In this document: positions 27,529 to 37,055 of the stretch, one piece after another
Numbering within the stretch: position 1 is the first letter of the stretch
Layout of the letters: each line of letters begins with the position of its first letter
Assembly (NCBI RefSeq): GCF_031582905.1
Contig: NZ_CP133990.1
Location: 2,480,001-2,544,000 of the forward strand
DNA from: Pengzhenrongella sp031582905
GTDB taxonomy: Bacteria; Actinomycetota; Actinomycetes; Actinomycetales; Cellulomonadaceae
Direction: 5' to 3'
DNA length: 64,000 bases
Translations under genes and position numbers: made by a program
The notes under the pieces: generated by a model
Database searches by the model: none
What the model saw: the letters and a program-made list of their open reading frames with translations, nothing else
Told to the model about the DNA's origin: nothing

Positions 27529-29640
27529 GCGCGACGGGCTCCGTGCGCCGGGCGAGCGAGGCGGGGGTGGGCGTGGGAGCGGGGGTGGGCTCGCCGGTGC
27601 CCGGGGTGGTGACGTCCGTGCCGGGGATGCCGGGGATGCCGGGGACGCCGGGGACACCGGTGACGCCGTCGTCCGTGGCCTCGTCGCCTGGGACCTCATC
27701 GCCCGGGGCCTGGTCGCCCGGGACCTCGTCGCCCGGCTGCCCGTCGTCCTCGATCACCTCGCCGTCGTCACCGACCGGCTGCGGCTGGGGGAACGGCTCA
27801 CGCGGCCCGACCGTGGCGGACCCGTCGGGCATCACCTGGACGACCTGCAGATCCACCATCCGCCCCCGGTCCGGGTCCCAGCGCAGCACCGTGATGTCCG
27901 CCACGCCGTTGAGCGGGCCGACCGTCGCACCGCCGGACGTCGCGCCCGCCGTCGTCGAGCTGACGTACCGGATCCCCTGCCCGACCTGCAGCGGGCCGGT
28001 GCGACGGTGCTGGTGGCCGGACAGCTGCACCGCGACGCAGCCGGTGCGCATCGCGGCGTCCCCGACCCGCGGGGTGTGGATGAGCAGGAGGTCGACGTCG
28101 TCGCCCTCGCACGCGGTCCCGGCCAGCCGGGCGCCGGCCTCGGCCGGCGTCTCCTCGGAGACCGGGGTCGTCCCGCCCCCGATCTGCGTGCGGTTGGGGT
28201 CACGGTCGCCGAGGATGCGCAGCCCCTCGACGGTCACCACCTCACCGTCCAGCACGGTCCACCCGGCGGCGCGCTCCTGGTCCTCGGTCTCGAGGGAGTC
28301 GTGGTTGCCGTCCGCGACCACGCGCGCGACGCCGGGCGGGACGGCCTGGCTGAACGACGTCACGCAGTACTGCTCGACGCTCGTGCCGTTGACGGTCGTG
28401 TCCCCGGCATTCAGGACGATGTCGGCGTCGGAGCGCTCGGCCACGGTCCGGATGATGCGCGCCATGCCGACGTTGCAGTGCAGGTCACTCACCAGCACCA
28501 TCACCACGGGGTCGACCGGCTCGACCGGCTCAGGGCCCACGGTGGGCGTGGGGCTCGGCGTCGAGGTCGGCGTGGGCGCCGGTGTCGGTGTCGGCACGAG
28601 TGCGTCGGCGGGCTGGTCGCCGGTGGGCTCCCCGTCGGTGGGCTCCCCGTCGGCGGGCGCGTCGTCGGCGGGCTCGTCGTCGGTGGGCTCGTCGGTCGCG
28701 GCGACGGCGGGGACCCCGGCGTCGTCCGCGGCGTCGTCGCCCGCGGCGTCGTCGCCCGCGGCGTCGTCGTCCGCGGCGTCCTCGTCCTGCTCCCGCACCG
28801 CGAGGGTGAGCGCGCGCTGGTCCCAGGCCGCGGCCACCGCGGCGTTCGCCCGGTCGTAGAACTCCTCGTTCTCCCGGTAGGCGTCGACGACCATCGAGCC
28901 GTAGGTGTCGATGACGCCCGCGAGGCGGCCGGTGATGCGGGCCCCGTCGAGCGGGGTGCCCGCGAACACGGATGAGGACGCACGCCCGCCCCGGGACGGG
29001 CGGTCATGTCCACGCTGCTCACGCACGTCACGGCGACGGCGACGGCGATCCCGACGACGCGCAGGAGCTGCGGGCGGTGCCCGGAGACCGCGACGGCGAG
29101 CTCGCGCCGGCGGGACGGCCCGAGCAGGGCGACGAGCACGGCACCGGCCACGAGGAGACCGACGAACATCAGGAGAGTGCGGTGCAGGGCGTCCGTGGCC
29201 ACGGCCCACGCCGCGTCCTCGATCGCCGCCTGCGGTCCCGCGAAGAACTGCACGTAGCTCTGCAGGTCCTGGCCGAGCACCCGGACGGTGCCCGCCGGGT
29301 CGACCGCGGTCACCGCGGCGGGGATCTCCTGGACGGTGATGTGCGCGCCGAGCGTGAGCGGCAGCGGGGACGGGATCTCCACCGTGCCGAGCGGTCCCAG
29401 GTCGAGGGTCACGAGGTCGTCGGTGGTCACCGCGTACCGCGCGACGTGCGGGCCGAGGCTCTGCTGGGCGGACGCCGTCGTGATCCCGAACATGAGTGAG
29501 ACGAGCAGGGCGACGACGGCGAGGACGGCGGTCCGGCCCCAGCGCACGCGGCGCAGCAGCCGCACGACGACCCGCAGCCGTGCGGGCACGCCGGGGCCGG
29601 GGCGGGCCCCCGTCGGTCGGCGTCCGCTCCCGGTCCGCAT
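27524..29640 (-). CDS. Membrane-anchored metallophosphoesterase (apparent frameshift near 28985)
   Basis: About 705 residues. The N-terminal third has membrane segments TAVLAVVALLVSLMFGITTA, TLLMFVGLLVAGAVLVALLG and LLRVVGIAVAVAVTCV around a region predicted outside. After a break near 28985 the frame continues SSVFAGTPLDGARITGRL, a coiled-looking segment, a Pro/Asp/Thr-rich linker (DEPADDAPADGEPTDGEP), then a calcineurin-type catalytic domain with VLVSDLHCN, NAGDTTVNG, VADGNHDS and LSGHQHRR. These are the metal ligands of the superfamily. The tail is PGDEVPGDQ and GVPGIPGIPG repeats. It probably acts at the cell surface; the substrate is unknown. It lies 11 bases past the LLM gene, in one operon. 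Confidence 0.8.
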
Positions 29641-29651
29641 CCGGGTGCTGC

Positions 29652-30422
29652 TCAGGCTCGCGCGTCCCGCCAACGGACCCACTCCTGCACGCCCGACAGG
29701 TCGTAGTCCGGTCCCCCGACGCCGATCGTGAAGAGCGTCGCGCCCGCGTCGACGAGCTGGTCGGCCTGCTCGTCGGGCCCGCCGTCGACGCCGACCGACC
29801 GCTCGATCTGCGCCGGGTCACGTCCGACGGCCGCGCAGTGCTCGGCGAGGATGCCGCTCTTGCGGCGCAGCACCTCCAGGTCGGCGAACGAGTGCCACTG
29901 GTCGGCGTGCTCGGCCACGAGACGCAGGGTCTTCTTCTCCCCACCACCGCCGATGAGCACGGGGATGTCGCGCGTCGGCACCGGGTTCGACGCCGCCCAG
30001 CGGGCCTTGATCCGCGGCAGCGCCTCACCGAGCTCCGCGATGCGGCTGCCCGCCGTGCCGAAGTCGTACCCGAACTCGTCGTAGTCCCGCCGGAACCAGC
30101 CCGCGCCGATCCCGAGCACGAGCCGCCCGCCCGAGATGTGGTCGACCGTGCGGGCCATGTCCGCCAGCAGCTCGGGGTTGCGGTAGGAGTTGCAGCTCAC
30201 CAGGGCGCCGATCTCCACGCGGCTGGTCTGCTCGGCCCAGGCGCCGAGCATCGTCCAGCACTCGAAGTGCTTGCCGTCCGGGTCGCCGTGCAGAGGGAAG
30301 AAGTGATCCCAGTTGAAGATGACGTCGACGCCGACGTCCTCGGCCCGCGCGACGGCGTCGCGGATCTGCCGGTAGTCGGCCTGCTGCGGTTGGATCTGGA
30401 CACCGATCCGGAGGGGATGCAT
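29652..30422 (-). CDS. LLM-class F420-dependent oxidoreductase
   Basis: A 256-residue luciferase-like TIM-barrel protein beginning MHPLRIGVQIQPQQADYRQI. Family marks: VDVIFNWDHFFPLHGDPDGK, GALVSCNSYRNPELLADMA, DHISGGRLVLGIGAGWFRRD and VLIGGGGEKKTLRLVAEHAD. Actinobacterial members use coenzyme F420, though FMN use cannot be excluded. The substrate is unknown. It is followed after 11 bases by the metallophosphoesterase gene, and is divergent from the GST-like reductase 114 bp away. Confidence 0.9.
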   Translation of the reverse strand: MHPLRIGVQIQPQQADYRQIRDAVARAEDVGVDVIFNWDHFFPLHGDPDGKHFECWTMLGAWAEQTSRVEIGALVSCNSYRNPELLADMARTVDHISGGRLVLGIGAGWFRRDYDEFGYDFGTAGSRIAELGEALPRIKARWAASNPVPTRDIPVLIGGGGEKKTLRLVAEHADQWHSFADLEVLRRKSGILAEHCAAVGRDPAQIERSVGVDGGPDEQADQLVDAGATLFTIGVGGPDYDLSGVQEWVRWRDARA

Positions 30423-30536
30423 GGCCCCGGAGCCTACGCACCGGCCCGTCCGGCCGCTCGGGCGGCACCTGGGCGGACGCGACACGACCTGCCTAGGGTG
30501 GCAGGACCCCACGCACCGAGAGCCGAGGCCACCGCC

Positions 30537-31597
30537 ATGAGCACGCCGACCCAGAGCACCTCCGACAACGACACCGCGGGCGCGTACGTGACCGCGGGCA
30601 AGTCGTTCAAGCGCGACACGAACTACATCACCACGCGCGTCACCGCGGACGGCAGCGAGGGGTACCCGGTCGAGCCGGGCCGCTACCGGCTCGTGGTGTC
30701 CCGCGCGTGCCCGTGGGCGAACCGCGCGGCCATCGTGCGCCGGTTGCTCGGGCTCGAGGAGGCGATCTCGCTCGGGGTGTGCGGGCCGACGCACGACCGT
30801 CGCAGCTGGACGTTCGACCTCGACCCGGGCGGCGTCGACCCCGTGCTGGGGATCCCCCGCCTGCAGGACGCCTACTTCGCGCGCTTCCCCGACTACGAGC
30901 GCGGCATCACCGTGCCGGCGCTCGTCGACGTCACGACCGGGCAGGTCGTCACCAACGACTACGCGCAGATGACGCTCGACCTGTCGACGCAGTGGCGCGA
31001 GCACCACCGCGAGGGGCCCCGGACCTGTACCCCGAGCCGCTGCGCGGCGAGATCGACGAGGTCATCGACGTGCTGTTCAAGGACGTCAACAACGGGGTGT
31101 ACCGGTGCGGATTCGCCGGCTCGCAGAAGGCGTACGAGCGCGCGTACACCCGGCTCTTCGACCGGCTGGACAGCCTCAGCGAGCGACTCGCGACGCAGCG
31201 GTACCTCGTCGGCGACACGATCACCGAGGCCGACATCCGCTTCTTCACCACGCTCGCGCGGTTCGACGCCGTCTACCACGGGCACTTCAAGTGCAACCGG
31301 TCCAAGCTCGCCGAGATGCCCGTGCTGTGGGCGTACGCGCGGGACCTGTTCCAGACGCCCGGGTTCGGCGACACGATCGACTTCGACCACATCAAGCAGC
31401 ACTACTACGTCGTGCACACGGACCTCAACCCGACGCAGATCGTGCCGAAGGGGCCGGACGTGTCCGGCTGGCTGACGCCGCACGGGCGCGCGGAGCTCGG
31501 TGGGCGCCCGTTCGGCGACGGCACCCCGCCCGGGCCGCCGCTGCCGGCTGAGGTCGTGCCGCACGATCACACCGCCGCGGGGTACTCCGCCGGCTGA
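30537..31597 (+). CDS. Glutathionyl-hydroquinone reductase-like (ECM4/YqjG) transferase (apparent frameshift near 31018)
   Basis: About 353 residues in the xi-class GST family (YqjG/PcpF/ECM4). The thioredoxin-like half has the active-site cysteine in VVSRACPWANRAAIVRRLLG, then GVCGPTHDRRSWTFDLDPGG and TVPALVDVTTGQVVTNDYAQ. After a break near 31018 the helical half follows with DVLFKDVNNGVYRCGFAGSQ, YLVGDTITEADIRFFTTLAR and FDAVYHGHFKCN. Actinobacteria lack glutathione, so mycothiol is the likely thiol (inference). The 3' end overlaps the convergent CtaG-like gene by 31 bases. Confidence 0.87.
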
Positions 31598-32415
31598 GCC
31601 GGGTCACGCCGCGGCCGAGCCCGTCCCGCGCGCGTGCGCCGGCCGGCGCGGCGGTACCAGACCGCGAACAGGGCCACGGCGAGGGCGACCTCGACGACGT
31701 CGCCCGCGTAGTACATCCACTGCGCCGCGTCCCGCATCTCGACGACGCCGTGCCCGCCGCCCGGTGGGAGGTCGGGTGTGCGGGCGTAGAGCAGCTTGGC
31801 GAGGTACCCGTGCGCCGCGGACGCGAGGACGAGCACCGCCACGCGCACTCCCAGCCGCGGTCCGTGCGCCGCCCGCTCCGGCCCGACGAGCGACCACACG
31901 AACACGGACCCGGCGAGCACGAAGTGCAGCAGCACGAGGCCGTCGACCCGACCATCGGTGAGGGTGAGCGCGTACAGCGGCGTGAGGTACAGCGCGTACA
32001 GGCCTCCCACGTGCAGGGCCGCCGCCGTCACCGGGTGGGCGAGCACCCGCACGGGTCGGGTCCGCAGCGCGGCGGTGGCGAGGCGGCGTCGTCGGACCGC
32101 CAGGGACGCCAGCACGAGCGTCACCGGGGCCCCGAGGACGAGCGCGAGCGGCCCGGCCATGCCGAGCAGCACGTGCTGCAGCATGTGGCCCCGCGCGGCG
32201 CCGCCCGCGAGCGTCCCGACCAGCGGGGACACCGCGAGCGCGAGGACGAGGGCACCGGCGACCCACGCCGCCGTCCGGTGCGGAGCCCACCGGCGCCCCG
32301 AGTGCGCACCGAGCCGCGCCGCGGCGACGAGGTACGGGACGGCCAGCACCACGAGCACGGCGACGGCGAGCGGCCAGGACGCGAGACCGGCGTGGCCGTG
32401 CACCGAGTGGGTCAC
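31567..32415 (-). CDS. Cytochrome c oxidase assembly factor, CtaG-like (caa3_CtaG)
   Basis: A 282-residue polytopic protein with about seven helices: WPLAVAVLVVLAVPYLVAAA, TAAWVAGALVLALAVSPLV, HMLQHVLLGMAGPLALVLGA, ALHVGGLYALYLTPLYALT, LVLLHFVLAGSVFVWSLVGP and DVVEVALAVALFAVWY. The HMLQHVLL and HFVLAGSVFVW motifs are characteristic of caa3_CtaG proteins, linked to copper supply for cytochrome oxidase. Its GTG overlaps the stop of DUF2243 by four bases, so the pair is translationally coupled. Confidence 0.85.
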   Translation of the reverse strand: MTHSVHGHAGLASWPLAVAVLVVLAVPYLVAAARLGAHSGRRWAPHRTAAWVAGALVLALAVSPLVGTLAGGAARGHMLQHVLLGMAGPLALVLGAPVTLVLASLAVRRRRLATAALRTRPVRVLAHPVTAAALHVGGLYALYLTPLYALTLTDGRVDGLVLLHFVLAGSVFVWSLVGPERAAHGPRLGVRVAVLVLASAAHGYLAKLLYARTPDLPPGGGHGVVEMRDAAQWMYYAGDVVEVALAVALFAVWYRRAGRRTRAGRARPRRDPAQPAEYPAAV

Positions 32416-32882
32416 CGGGGCGCCCGGCCCGCGCGTGCTCCCACCACCGCACCGATCGCGAGCAGCATGACCGCCGACCCGATCCAGGCGACGTCGTACG
32501 GCAGCAGGTCGACGTCGTAGCGGACCTGGTGCAGACGCAGCACCTTGTGGTCGACGACGCCGTCCCACAGCTGGAACGCGCCCGCCCCGAGCAGCAGGCC
32601 GGACACGACCGCCGTCCGGTGCAGCGCGGCGCGGCGTCGCAGGTCGGAGAAGAGGAAGAACCCGGCCACCAGGATCACGAGCTCGGCGGAGTGCAGCAGT
32701 CCGTCCGAGAGCAGGCCGATCTCCGGCGTCGCACGGTCGTAGAAGTGGTGCCACGCGAGGATCTGGTGGAAGACGATCTCGTCGACGGCGGCCATGAGGC
32801 CGACCCCGATCATCCCCGCGACGAGCAGCGAGCGCCGTCGCTCCGGTCCGGCGTCGCTCCGGTCGGTGGTCGGTCCGGCCAT
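32412..32882 (-). CDS. DUF2243 family membrane protein
   Basis: A 156-residue protein with four helices: LLVAGMIGVGLMAAVDEIVF, LHSAELVILVAGFFLFSDL, AVVSGLLLGAGAFQLWDGV and VAWIGSAVMLLAIGAVVGA. Conserved residues include HQILAWHHFYDRA and WDGVVDHKVLRLHQVRYDVD, whose histidines could bind copper or haem (inference). DUF2243 and caa3_CtaG genes are frequently adjacent, which suggests a shared role in oxidase assembly or copper handling. Confidence 0.87.
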   Translation of the reverse strand: MAGPTTDRSDAGPERRRSLLVAGMIGVGLMAAVDEIVFHQILAWHHFYDRATPEIGLLSDGLLHSAELVILVAGFFLFSDLRRRAALHRTAVVSGLLLGAGAFQLWDGVVDHKVLRLHQVRYDVDLLPYDVAWIGSAVMLLAIGAVVGARAGRAPR

Positions 32883-33007
32883 GGTCGCTCCCGGGGTCGG
32901 TGGACGGCGCCCACGCTAACCAGGGCGGCGCCGGTCGGCACTGCGCCCGCGGATCGGCGGGCGCAAAGTCCTGGAACTCCGGCCGTGCCCAGCGTCACAC
33001 TGGAGGC

Positions 33008-33589
33008 ATGTCCACGGCGTCCGAGTGGTTCCGGCCCGCCAGTCCGCGCGTGGCGGCGGACGACCTCTTCCTCGTGCGGGCGCGCACGCTCGCACCGGCG
33101 CTGCTCGCGCCTCTCGTCGAGCCGCGGGACACCGGCGCGCGCCCCGCCCGCTGGATCGGCGACGAGCCCGGCGTGGTGCTGACCGTCGACGTGCCGGGAT
33201 GCGATCCCGAGCACCTGCGGCTGCAGGTGACGTTCGCCGCCGGGCGGCTGAGCGGCCGCTGGGTCGACGGTCTGCCGCTCAGCGAGCACGGCGCCGAGGC
33301 CGGCCCCGACCTCCTGGTGGCCGATGTCGCCGCCGGACAGGACGCGGGTGCGGCCGACCTCGCCCTGCACTGGCTCTCCGGCCAGCTCACCCGCCCGGTG
33401 CGCGAGGAGCGCTGGGTCGGGTGGCGCGGGACCATCGCGTCCCGGCTCGTCATGGCCGACACCGGCAGCGTGCTGCTCGAGCGCGGCGGCCGGGTCATCC
33501 GGCGGCACGCCGAGCCGACGCAGGTGCTTCAGGTCAGGCCGTGCGTGCCCGTGGAGCACCTGCCCGGAGGGCGCCCGGGTCAGGCGTAG
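33008..33589 (+). CDS. Uncharacterised protein
   Basis: A 193-residue soluble protein starting MSTASEWFRPASPRVAADDL with no family I recognise. It is rich in Ala, Arg, Gly and Asp, with no signal or membrane segment. A recognisable ordered stretch is WVGWRGTIASRLVMADTGSV. GGAGG lies only two bases before the ATG at 33008, so the true start could be slightly later or the message leaderless. The 3' end overlaps the tail of an SDR remnant on the other strand. Confidence 0.6.
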   Translation: MSTASEWFRPASPRVAADDLFLVRARTLAPALLAPLVEPRDTGARPARWIGDEPGVVLTVDVPGCDPEHLRLQVTFAAGRLSGRWVDGLPLSEHGAEAGPDLLVADVAAGQDAGAADLALHWLSGQLTRPVREERWVGWRGTIASRLVMADTGSVLLERGGRVIRRHAEPTQVLQVRPCVPVEHLPGGRPGQA

Positions 33590-34058
33590 CGCAGGCCGGT
33601 GAGCTCTTCGGCCGCAGCCCACAGGCGTGCGCCGACGAGCGGTCCGCGGCCTCCCTGCCCCACCGGGCGTCGGCGACCCGACGCCGGGTCTTCCCGCGTC
33701 GGGCCGGGCCGCGGAACCGGCCACCGTGCACGCCGGGGTCGGTCACGGCCCTCCCCTGCCGCAGCACGCCCCGCTCCAGGCTGGGTGGCGAGGAGGCCGA
33801 CCCGTGCGACGGGGCGACCGGCCCGGCCACGGTGCCCCCAGGCCCGCGGCGCGAGGCTCGTCCGCGCGAGACCCGGGTGCGCGAGGACGCTGACGCCGGG
33901 CGACCGGGGAGCACGCAGCCAGCGGTGCAGCTCGACCCCGACGACCGCGCAGGGGAGCTTCCCGGCGGCGGTGTCGCGGACGGCGAGCGACCCGCGCCCA
34001 GAGACGAGGCGGACGGGCGTCGAGGTCGAGCACGCGATCCACGTCGCAGCGCTGGACT
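33580..34058 (-). pseudogene. Decayed C-terminal fragment of a short-chain dehydrogenase
   Basis: Pieces of an SDR (retinol-dehydrogenase-like) C-terminus lie in three frames: VLAHPGLARTSLAPRAWGHR, then AVTDPGVHGGRFRGPARRGK, then LWAAAEELTGLRYA at the stop. The N-terminal Rossmann half with the nucleotide-binding motif and catalytic Tyr-x-x-x-Lys is missing. The remnant ends where the promoter of the fructoside cassette begins, so cassette insertion probably truncated it. Multiple frame breaks plus truncation make this a true pseudogene rather than a sequencing artefact. Confidence 0.7.
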
Positions 34059-34059
34059 C

Positions 34060-34123
34060 TTGACCGTCGTTAACTAACGCGCGTAAGGTCTCGCTCCAGG
34101 CCGCTCGACTAACGCGCGTTAGT
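34060..34123 (+). promoter_or_regulatory. Promoter and paired operators of the fructoside cassette
   Basis: TTGACC (34060-34065) and TAAGGT (34084-34089) are spaced 18 bases and form a good promoter. Two copies of the same palindrome lie here: ACTAACGCGCGTAAGG (34073-34088, imperfect, between -35 and -10) and ACTAACGCGCGTTAGT (34108-34123, perfect 16 bp, just past the expected start). Centres are 35 bp apart. This is a classic LacI-family arrangement and the LacI gene follows directly. Confidence 0.75.
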
Positions 34124-34194
34124 TGGCCAGGTGCCAGCCCGACTCGGGCCGGCCCCACCCACCGAAGAGTCGACGTCGACAGGAATGGTGTGCC

Positions 34195-35214
34195 ATGGCT
34201 GGCGATGGTCTGAAGGCGGTTCGCATGGGCGACATCGCCCGGCGAGTCGGTGTCTCGAGGACGGCGGTGTCGTTCGTCCTGAACAACCGGGACGACACGA
34301 GCGTCTCGCCCGCCACCCGGGAGCGCGTCCTCCGGGCCGCCGAGGAGCTCGGGTACCGACCCCACGCCGCCGCCCGGGCGCTCGCTGCTCAGCGATCCGG
34401 TCTGGTGGGGCTGGTCACGGAGATCGTGACGAGCCCGTTCGGGATGGAGACGGTGAAAGGAGCGCAGGACCGGTCGTGGCAGGACGGGAACTTCCTCCTC
34501 ATCGCAGCCACCGAAGGAGATCCGGAGATGGAGCAGGCGGCGATCGAGAAACTGCTGGAACAGCGTGTCGAGGGCCTCATCTACGCATCGGGCTCTCATC
34601 GTGAGGTCACGCTGCCCGCCATCGCCTACGACGTCCCCACAGTTCTCGTCCACTGCTTCGACGCGCAGGGTCGCCTGCCGTCGATCGTCCCGGACGAGGA
34701 GGGCGGCGGGCACAGCGCGACGCAGCGCCTGCTCGAGGCCGGACACCGGCGGATCGGGCTCATCAACCTCGAGCCGGACACGACGGCGGCGCGGGGGCGA
34801 CTCGCCGGCTACCGTCGGGCACTCGCCGAGGCGGGGGTCGTGCCCGACGACGATCTCGTCGTCTCGGCCGACTCGTCGGCCGACGGCGGATACGTGGCCG
34901 CGTGCGACCTGCTGGACCGCACCGAGCGCCCGACGGCGCTCTTCTGCGGCACCGACCGCATCGCGATGGGCGCCTACGACGCCATCAAGGAACGCGGTCT
35001 TTCCATCCCCGCCGACGTCGCCGTCGTCGGATTCGACAACCAGGAGCTGATCGCCGCGTACCTGCGGCCGAAGCTCACCACTGTCGCACTGCCCTTCCAC
35101 CAGATGGGCACACGCGGTGTCGAGGTCCTCGGCGCCGCCATCGCAGGCGGGCAGCCGGTCATCACCGAGCAGGTGACGATCGGCTGCCCGCTGGTCGAAC
35201 GCTCGTCGGTCTGA
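34195..35214 (+). CDS. LacI-family transcriptional regulator of the fructoside cassette
   Basis: A 339-residue repressor. The helix-turn-helix is MGDIARRVGVSRTAVSFVLN (residues 11-30) with hinge HAAARALAAQRSGLVGLV. The periplasmic-binding-like effector domain follows: VEGLIYASGSHREVTLPAIA, GHSATQRLLEAGHRRIGLIN, RPTALFCGTDRIAMGAYDAI and ADVAVVGFDNQELIAAYLRP. The ATG at 34195 has AGGA upstream; a second ATG at 34225 is possible. It is first in the cassette and probably represses it from the two upstream operators until a fructoside-derived ligand appears. Confidence 0.92.
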   Translation: MAGDGLKAVRMGDIARRVGVSRTAVSFVLNNRDDTSVSPATRERVLRAAEELGYRPHAAARALAAQRSGLVGLVTEIVTSPFGMETVKGAQDRSWQDGNFLLIAATEGDPEMEQAAIEKLLEQRVEGLIYASGSHREVTLPAIAYDVPTVLVHCFDAQGRLPSIVPDEEGGGHSATQRLLEAGHRRIGLINLEPDTTAARGRLAGYRRALAEAGVVPDDDLVVSADSSADGGYVAACDLLDRTERPTALFCGTDRIAMGAYDAIKERGLSIPADVAVVGFDNQELIAAYLRPKLTTVALPFHQMGTRGVEVLGAAIAGGQPVITEQVTIGCPLVERSSV

Positions 35215-35282
35215 GGTCCAGTCAGTCGACGAGCTCTTCCTCCCCATCCCGTCGCTTGCAGCAGAGAAATGGAAAGAACACC

Positions 35283-36956
35283 ATGATGACACGATCGACG
35301 ACCCTCAGACGCGTGCGCGCGGCGACCGCATGCGCCTTCGTCGGAGCGCTCGCCCTGACCGGATGCGCCGCGGGAGCAGGGACGGCGGGGACGCAGGACG
35401 GCACCCAGCTCCTGACGATCCCGCGGGAGGACATGGCCACCTTCACCCGCAACTTCAACCCCTTCTCCCCCAATGCCGCACCGATGACCCAGCAGGCGAT
35501 CTACGAGTCCCTGCTCGTCTTCAACCCCAACGACGGCACGACGACACCGTGGCTCGCGACCGAGTGGACCCCCGCGCCCGACGGGACAGGTCTCACCTTC
35601 ACCGTGCGCGACGGTGTCCGGTGGTCGGACGGGGAACCCTTCACGGCTGCCGACGTCGCGTTCACGTTCCAGCTGCAGCAGGACATCGCCGGCGGCTACG
35701 AGTACCTGGACACCGTCACGGCGGACGACGAGAGCACCGTCACCTTCGCCTTCAACGCCCCCTTCGCCCCGGCGCTCTACGAGCTCGGCCGGCAGGTGAT
35801 CGTGCCGAAGCACATCTGGGAGGGCATCGGCGACGCCGCTCTGGAGACGAACGAGACCCCGGTCGGCACGGGCCCGTACACGGAGGTCGCCAGCTTCGAG
35901 AGCCAGGCCTTCAGCCTGGCGAAGAACCCGAATTACTGGCAGCCGGACAAGCAGAAGATCGAGGGCATCCAGATGCTGGCCTTCGCCGGCAACGACCCCG
36001 CGAACCTGGCGACCACCAACGGGGAGACGGACTGGGCCGACCAGTTCATCCCCGACATCGAGAACGCGTTCGTCGCCGACGACCCGGCCAACCGCCACTT
36101 CTGGTTCCCCGCGACCGACAGCGTCATCAACTGGCAGCTGAACACGACCAAGCCACCGTTCGACGACGTCCAGGTGCGCAGGGCGCTGAGCATGGCGATC
36201 GACCGTGAGTCGATCACGGACGTGGCGATGCAGGGCTACACCCACCCCGCCGACTGCACGGGCCTGTCGGACGGGTACGACGCGTGGCGCGACGAGGCCG
36301 TGGCGGGGAGCTGCGACTGGACCGATCGTGACGTGGAGGGCGCCAACGCGATCCTCGACGAAGCCGGGTACGTCCGCGGAGCGGACGGGACCCGGACGAT
36401 GCCGGACGGTTCGCCCCTGTCGTTCGACATCTCCGTGGGAGCGACGTCGTCGGACTGGCTGTCGGCAGCGAACATCATCGACCAGAATCTCGACGACGTC
36501 GGCATCGACGCGACGGTGAACGCGCCGGACTGGTCCGCAGTCGTCGCCGGCTACGAGGACGGCAGCTTCGACACGGGAATCGTGTGGAGCAACATGGAGC
36601 CGACCCCGTACCAGTTCTACCGCGGTGTGATGTCCACCGAGACGGTGGAGCCCGTCGGTGAGCAGGCGACGCAGAACTACCACCGGTTCGGCCTGCCCGA
36701 GGCCGACGCGCTCCTCGCGCAGTTCGCGGCGTCCACGGACGAGGAGAGCCAGCGCCAGGCGATCGACGGGCTGCAGGAGCTCTTCGACGAGAACGCACCG
36801 GTCGTCCCGCTGTTCCCCGGTCCGCGGTGGGGTGCCTACAACACCACACGCTTCACGGGCTTCCCGACCGAGGACGACCCGTACGCGACCCTGTCGACCC
36901 GCAGCCCCACCACCGTCCTGGTGCTGACCACGCTCGAGCCGGTCGTCGCCGAGTAG
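35283..36956 (+). CDS. ABC transporter family 5 substrate-binding lipoprotein
   Basis: A 557-residue SBP_bac_5 (OppA/CbtA-type) lipoprotein. The signal VRAATACAFVGALALTGCAA carries lipobox LTGC with Cys at about residue 28. Family landmarks: WTPAPDGTGLTFTVRDGVRW, DGEPFTAADVAFTFQLQQD, VIVPKHIWEGIG, VGTGPYTEVASFE, FDDVQVRRALSMAIDRESI and ENAPVVPLFPGPRW. Family 5 proteins bind peptides or oligosaccharides. The neighbouring GH32 and fructokinase argue for beta-fructosides. Two ATG codons lie in tandem at 35283 and 35286 after GGAAAG. Confidence 0.9.
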   Translation: MMTRSTTLRRVRAATACAFVGALALTGCAAGAGTAGTQDGTQLLTIPREDMATFTRNFNPFSPNAAPMTQQAIYESLLVFNPNDGTTTPWLATEWTPAPDGTGLTFTVRDGVRWSDGEPFTAADVAFTFQLQQDIAGGYEYLDTVTADDESTVTFAFNAPFAPALYELGRQVIVPKHIWEGIGDAALETNETPVGTGPYTEVASFESQAFSLAKNPNYWQPDKQKIEGIQMLAFAGNDPANLATTNGETDWADQFIPDIENAFVADDPANRHFWFPATDSVINWQLNTTKPPFDDVQVRRALSMAIDRESITDVAMQGYTHPADCTGLSDGYDAWRDEAVAGSCDWTDRDVEGANAILDEAGYVRGADGTRTMPDGSPLSFDISVGATSSDWLSAANIIDQNLDDVGIDATVNAPDWSAVVAGYEDGSFDTGIVWSNMEPTPYQFYRGVMSTETVEPVGEQATQNYHRFGLPEADALLAQFAASTDEESQRQAIDGLQELFDENAPVVPLFPGPRWGAYNTTRFTGFPTEDDPYATLSTRSPTTVLVLTTLEPVVAE

Positions 36957-36981
36957 CTCCCCGCCCTCTCTGGCCGCTGCA

Positions 36982-37027
36982 CACCCGACGGCGCCTGCGC
37001 TGCCCGCGCGCGCGGCGCCGTCGGGTG
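36982..37027 (+). terminator. Intercistronic hairpin after the binding-protein gene
   Basis: CACCCGACGGCGCC (36982-36995) pairs perfectly with GGCGCCGTCGGGTG (37014-37027). Hairpins of this kind after binding-protein genes usually give partial termination or mRNA protection, so the lipoprotein is made in excess over the permeases. Confidence 0.65.
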
Positions 37028-37055
37028 CGCCGCACAACACAACGGAGTGAATGCC

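Noticed and set aside
33534..33914. A 126-residue minus-strand gene over the SDR remnant
   Set aside because: Only its middle (TDPGVHGGRFRGPARRGK) is SDR-like; the rest is out of frame, so it is one shard of the pseudogene.
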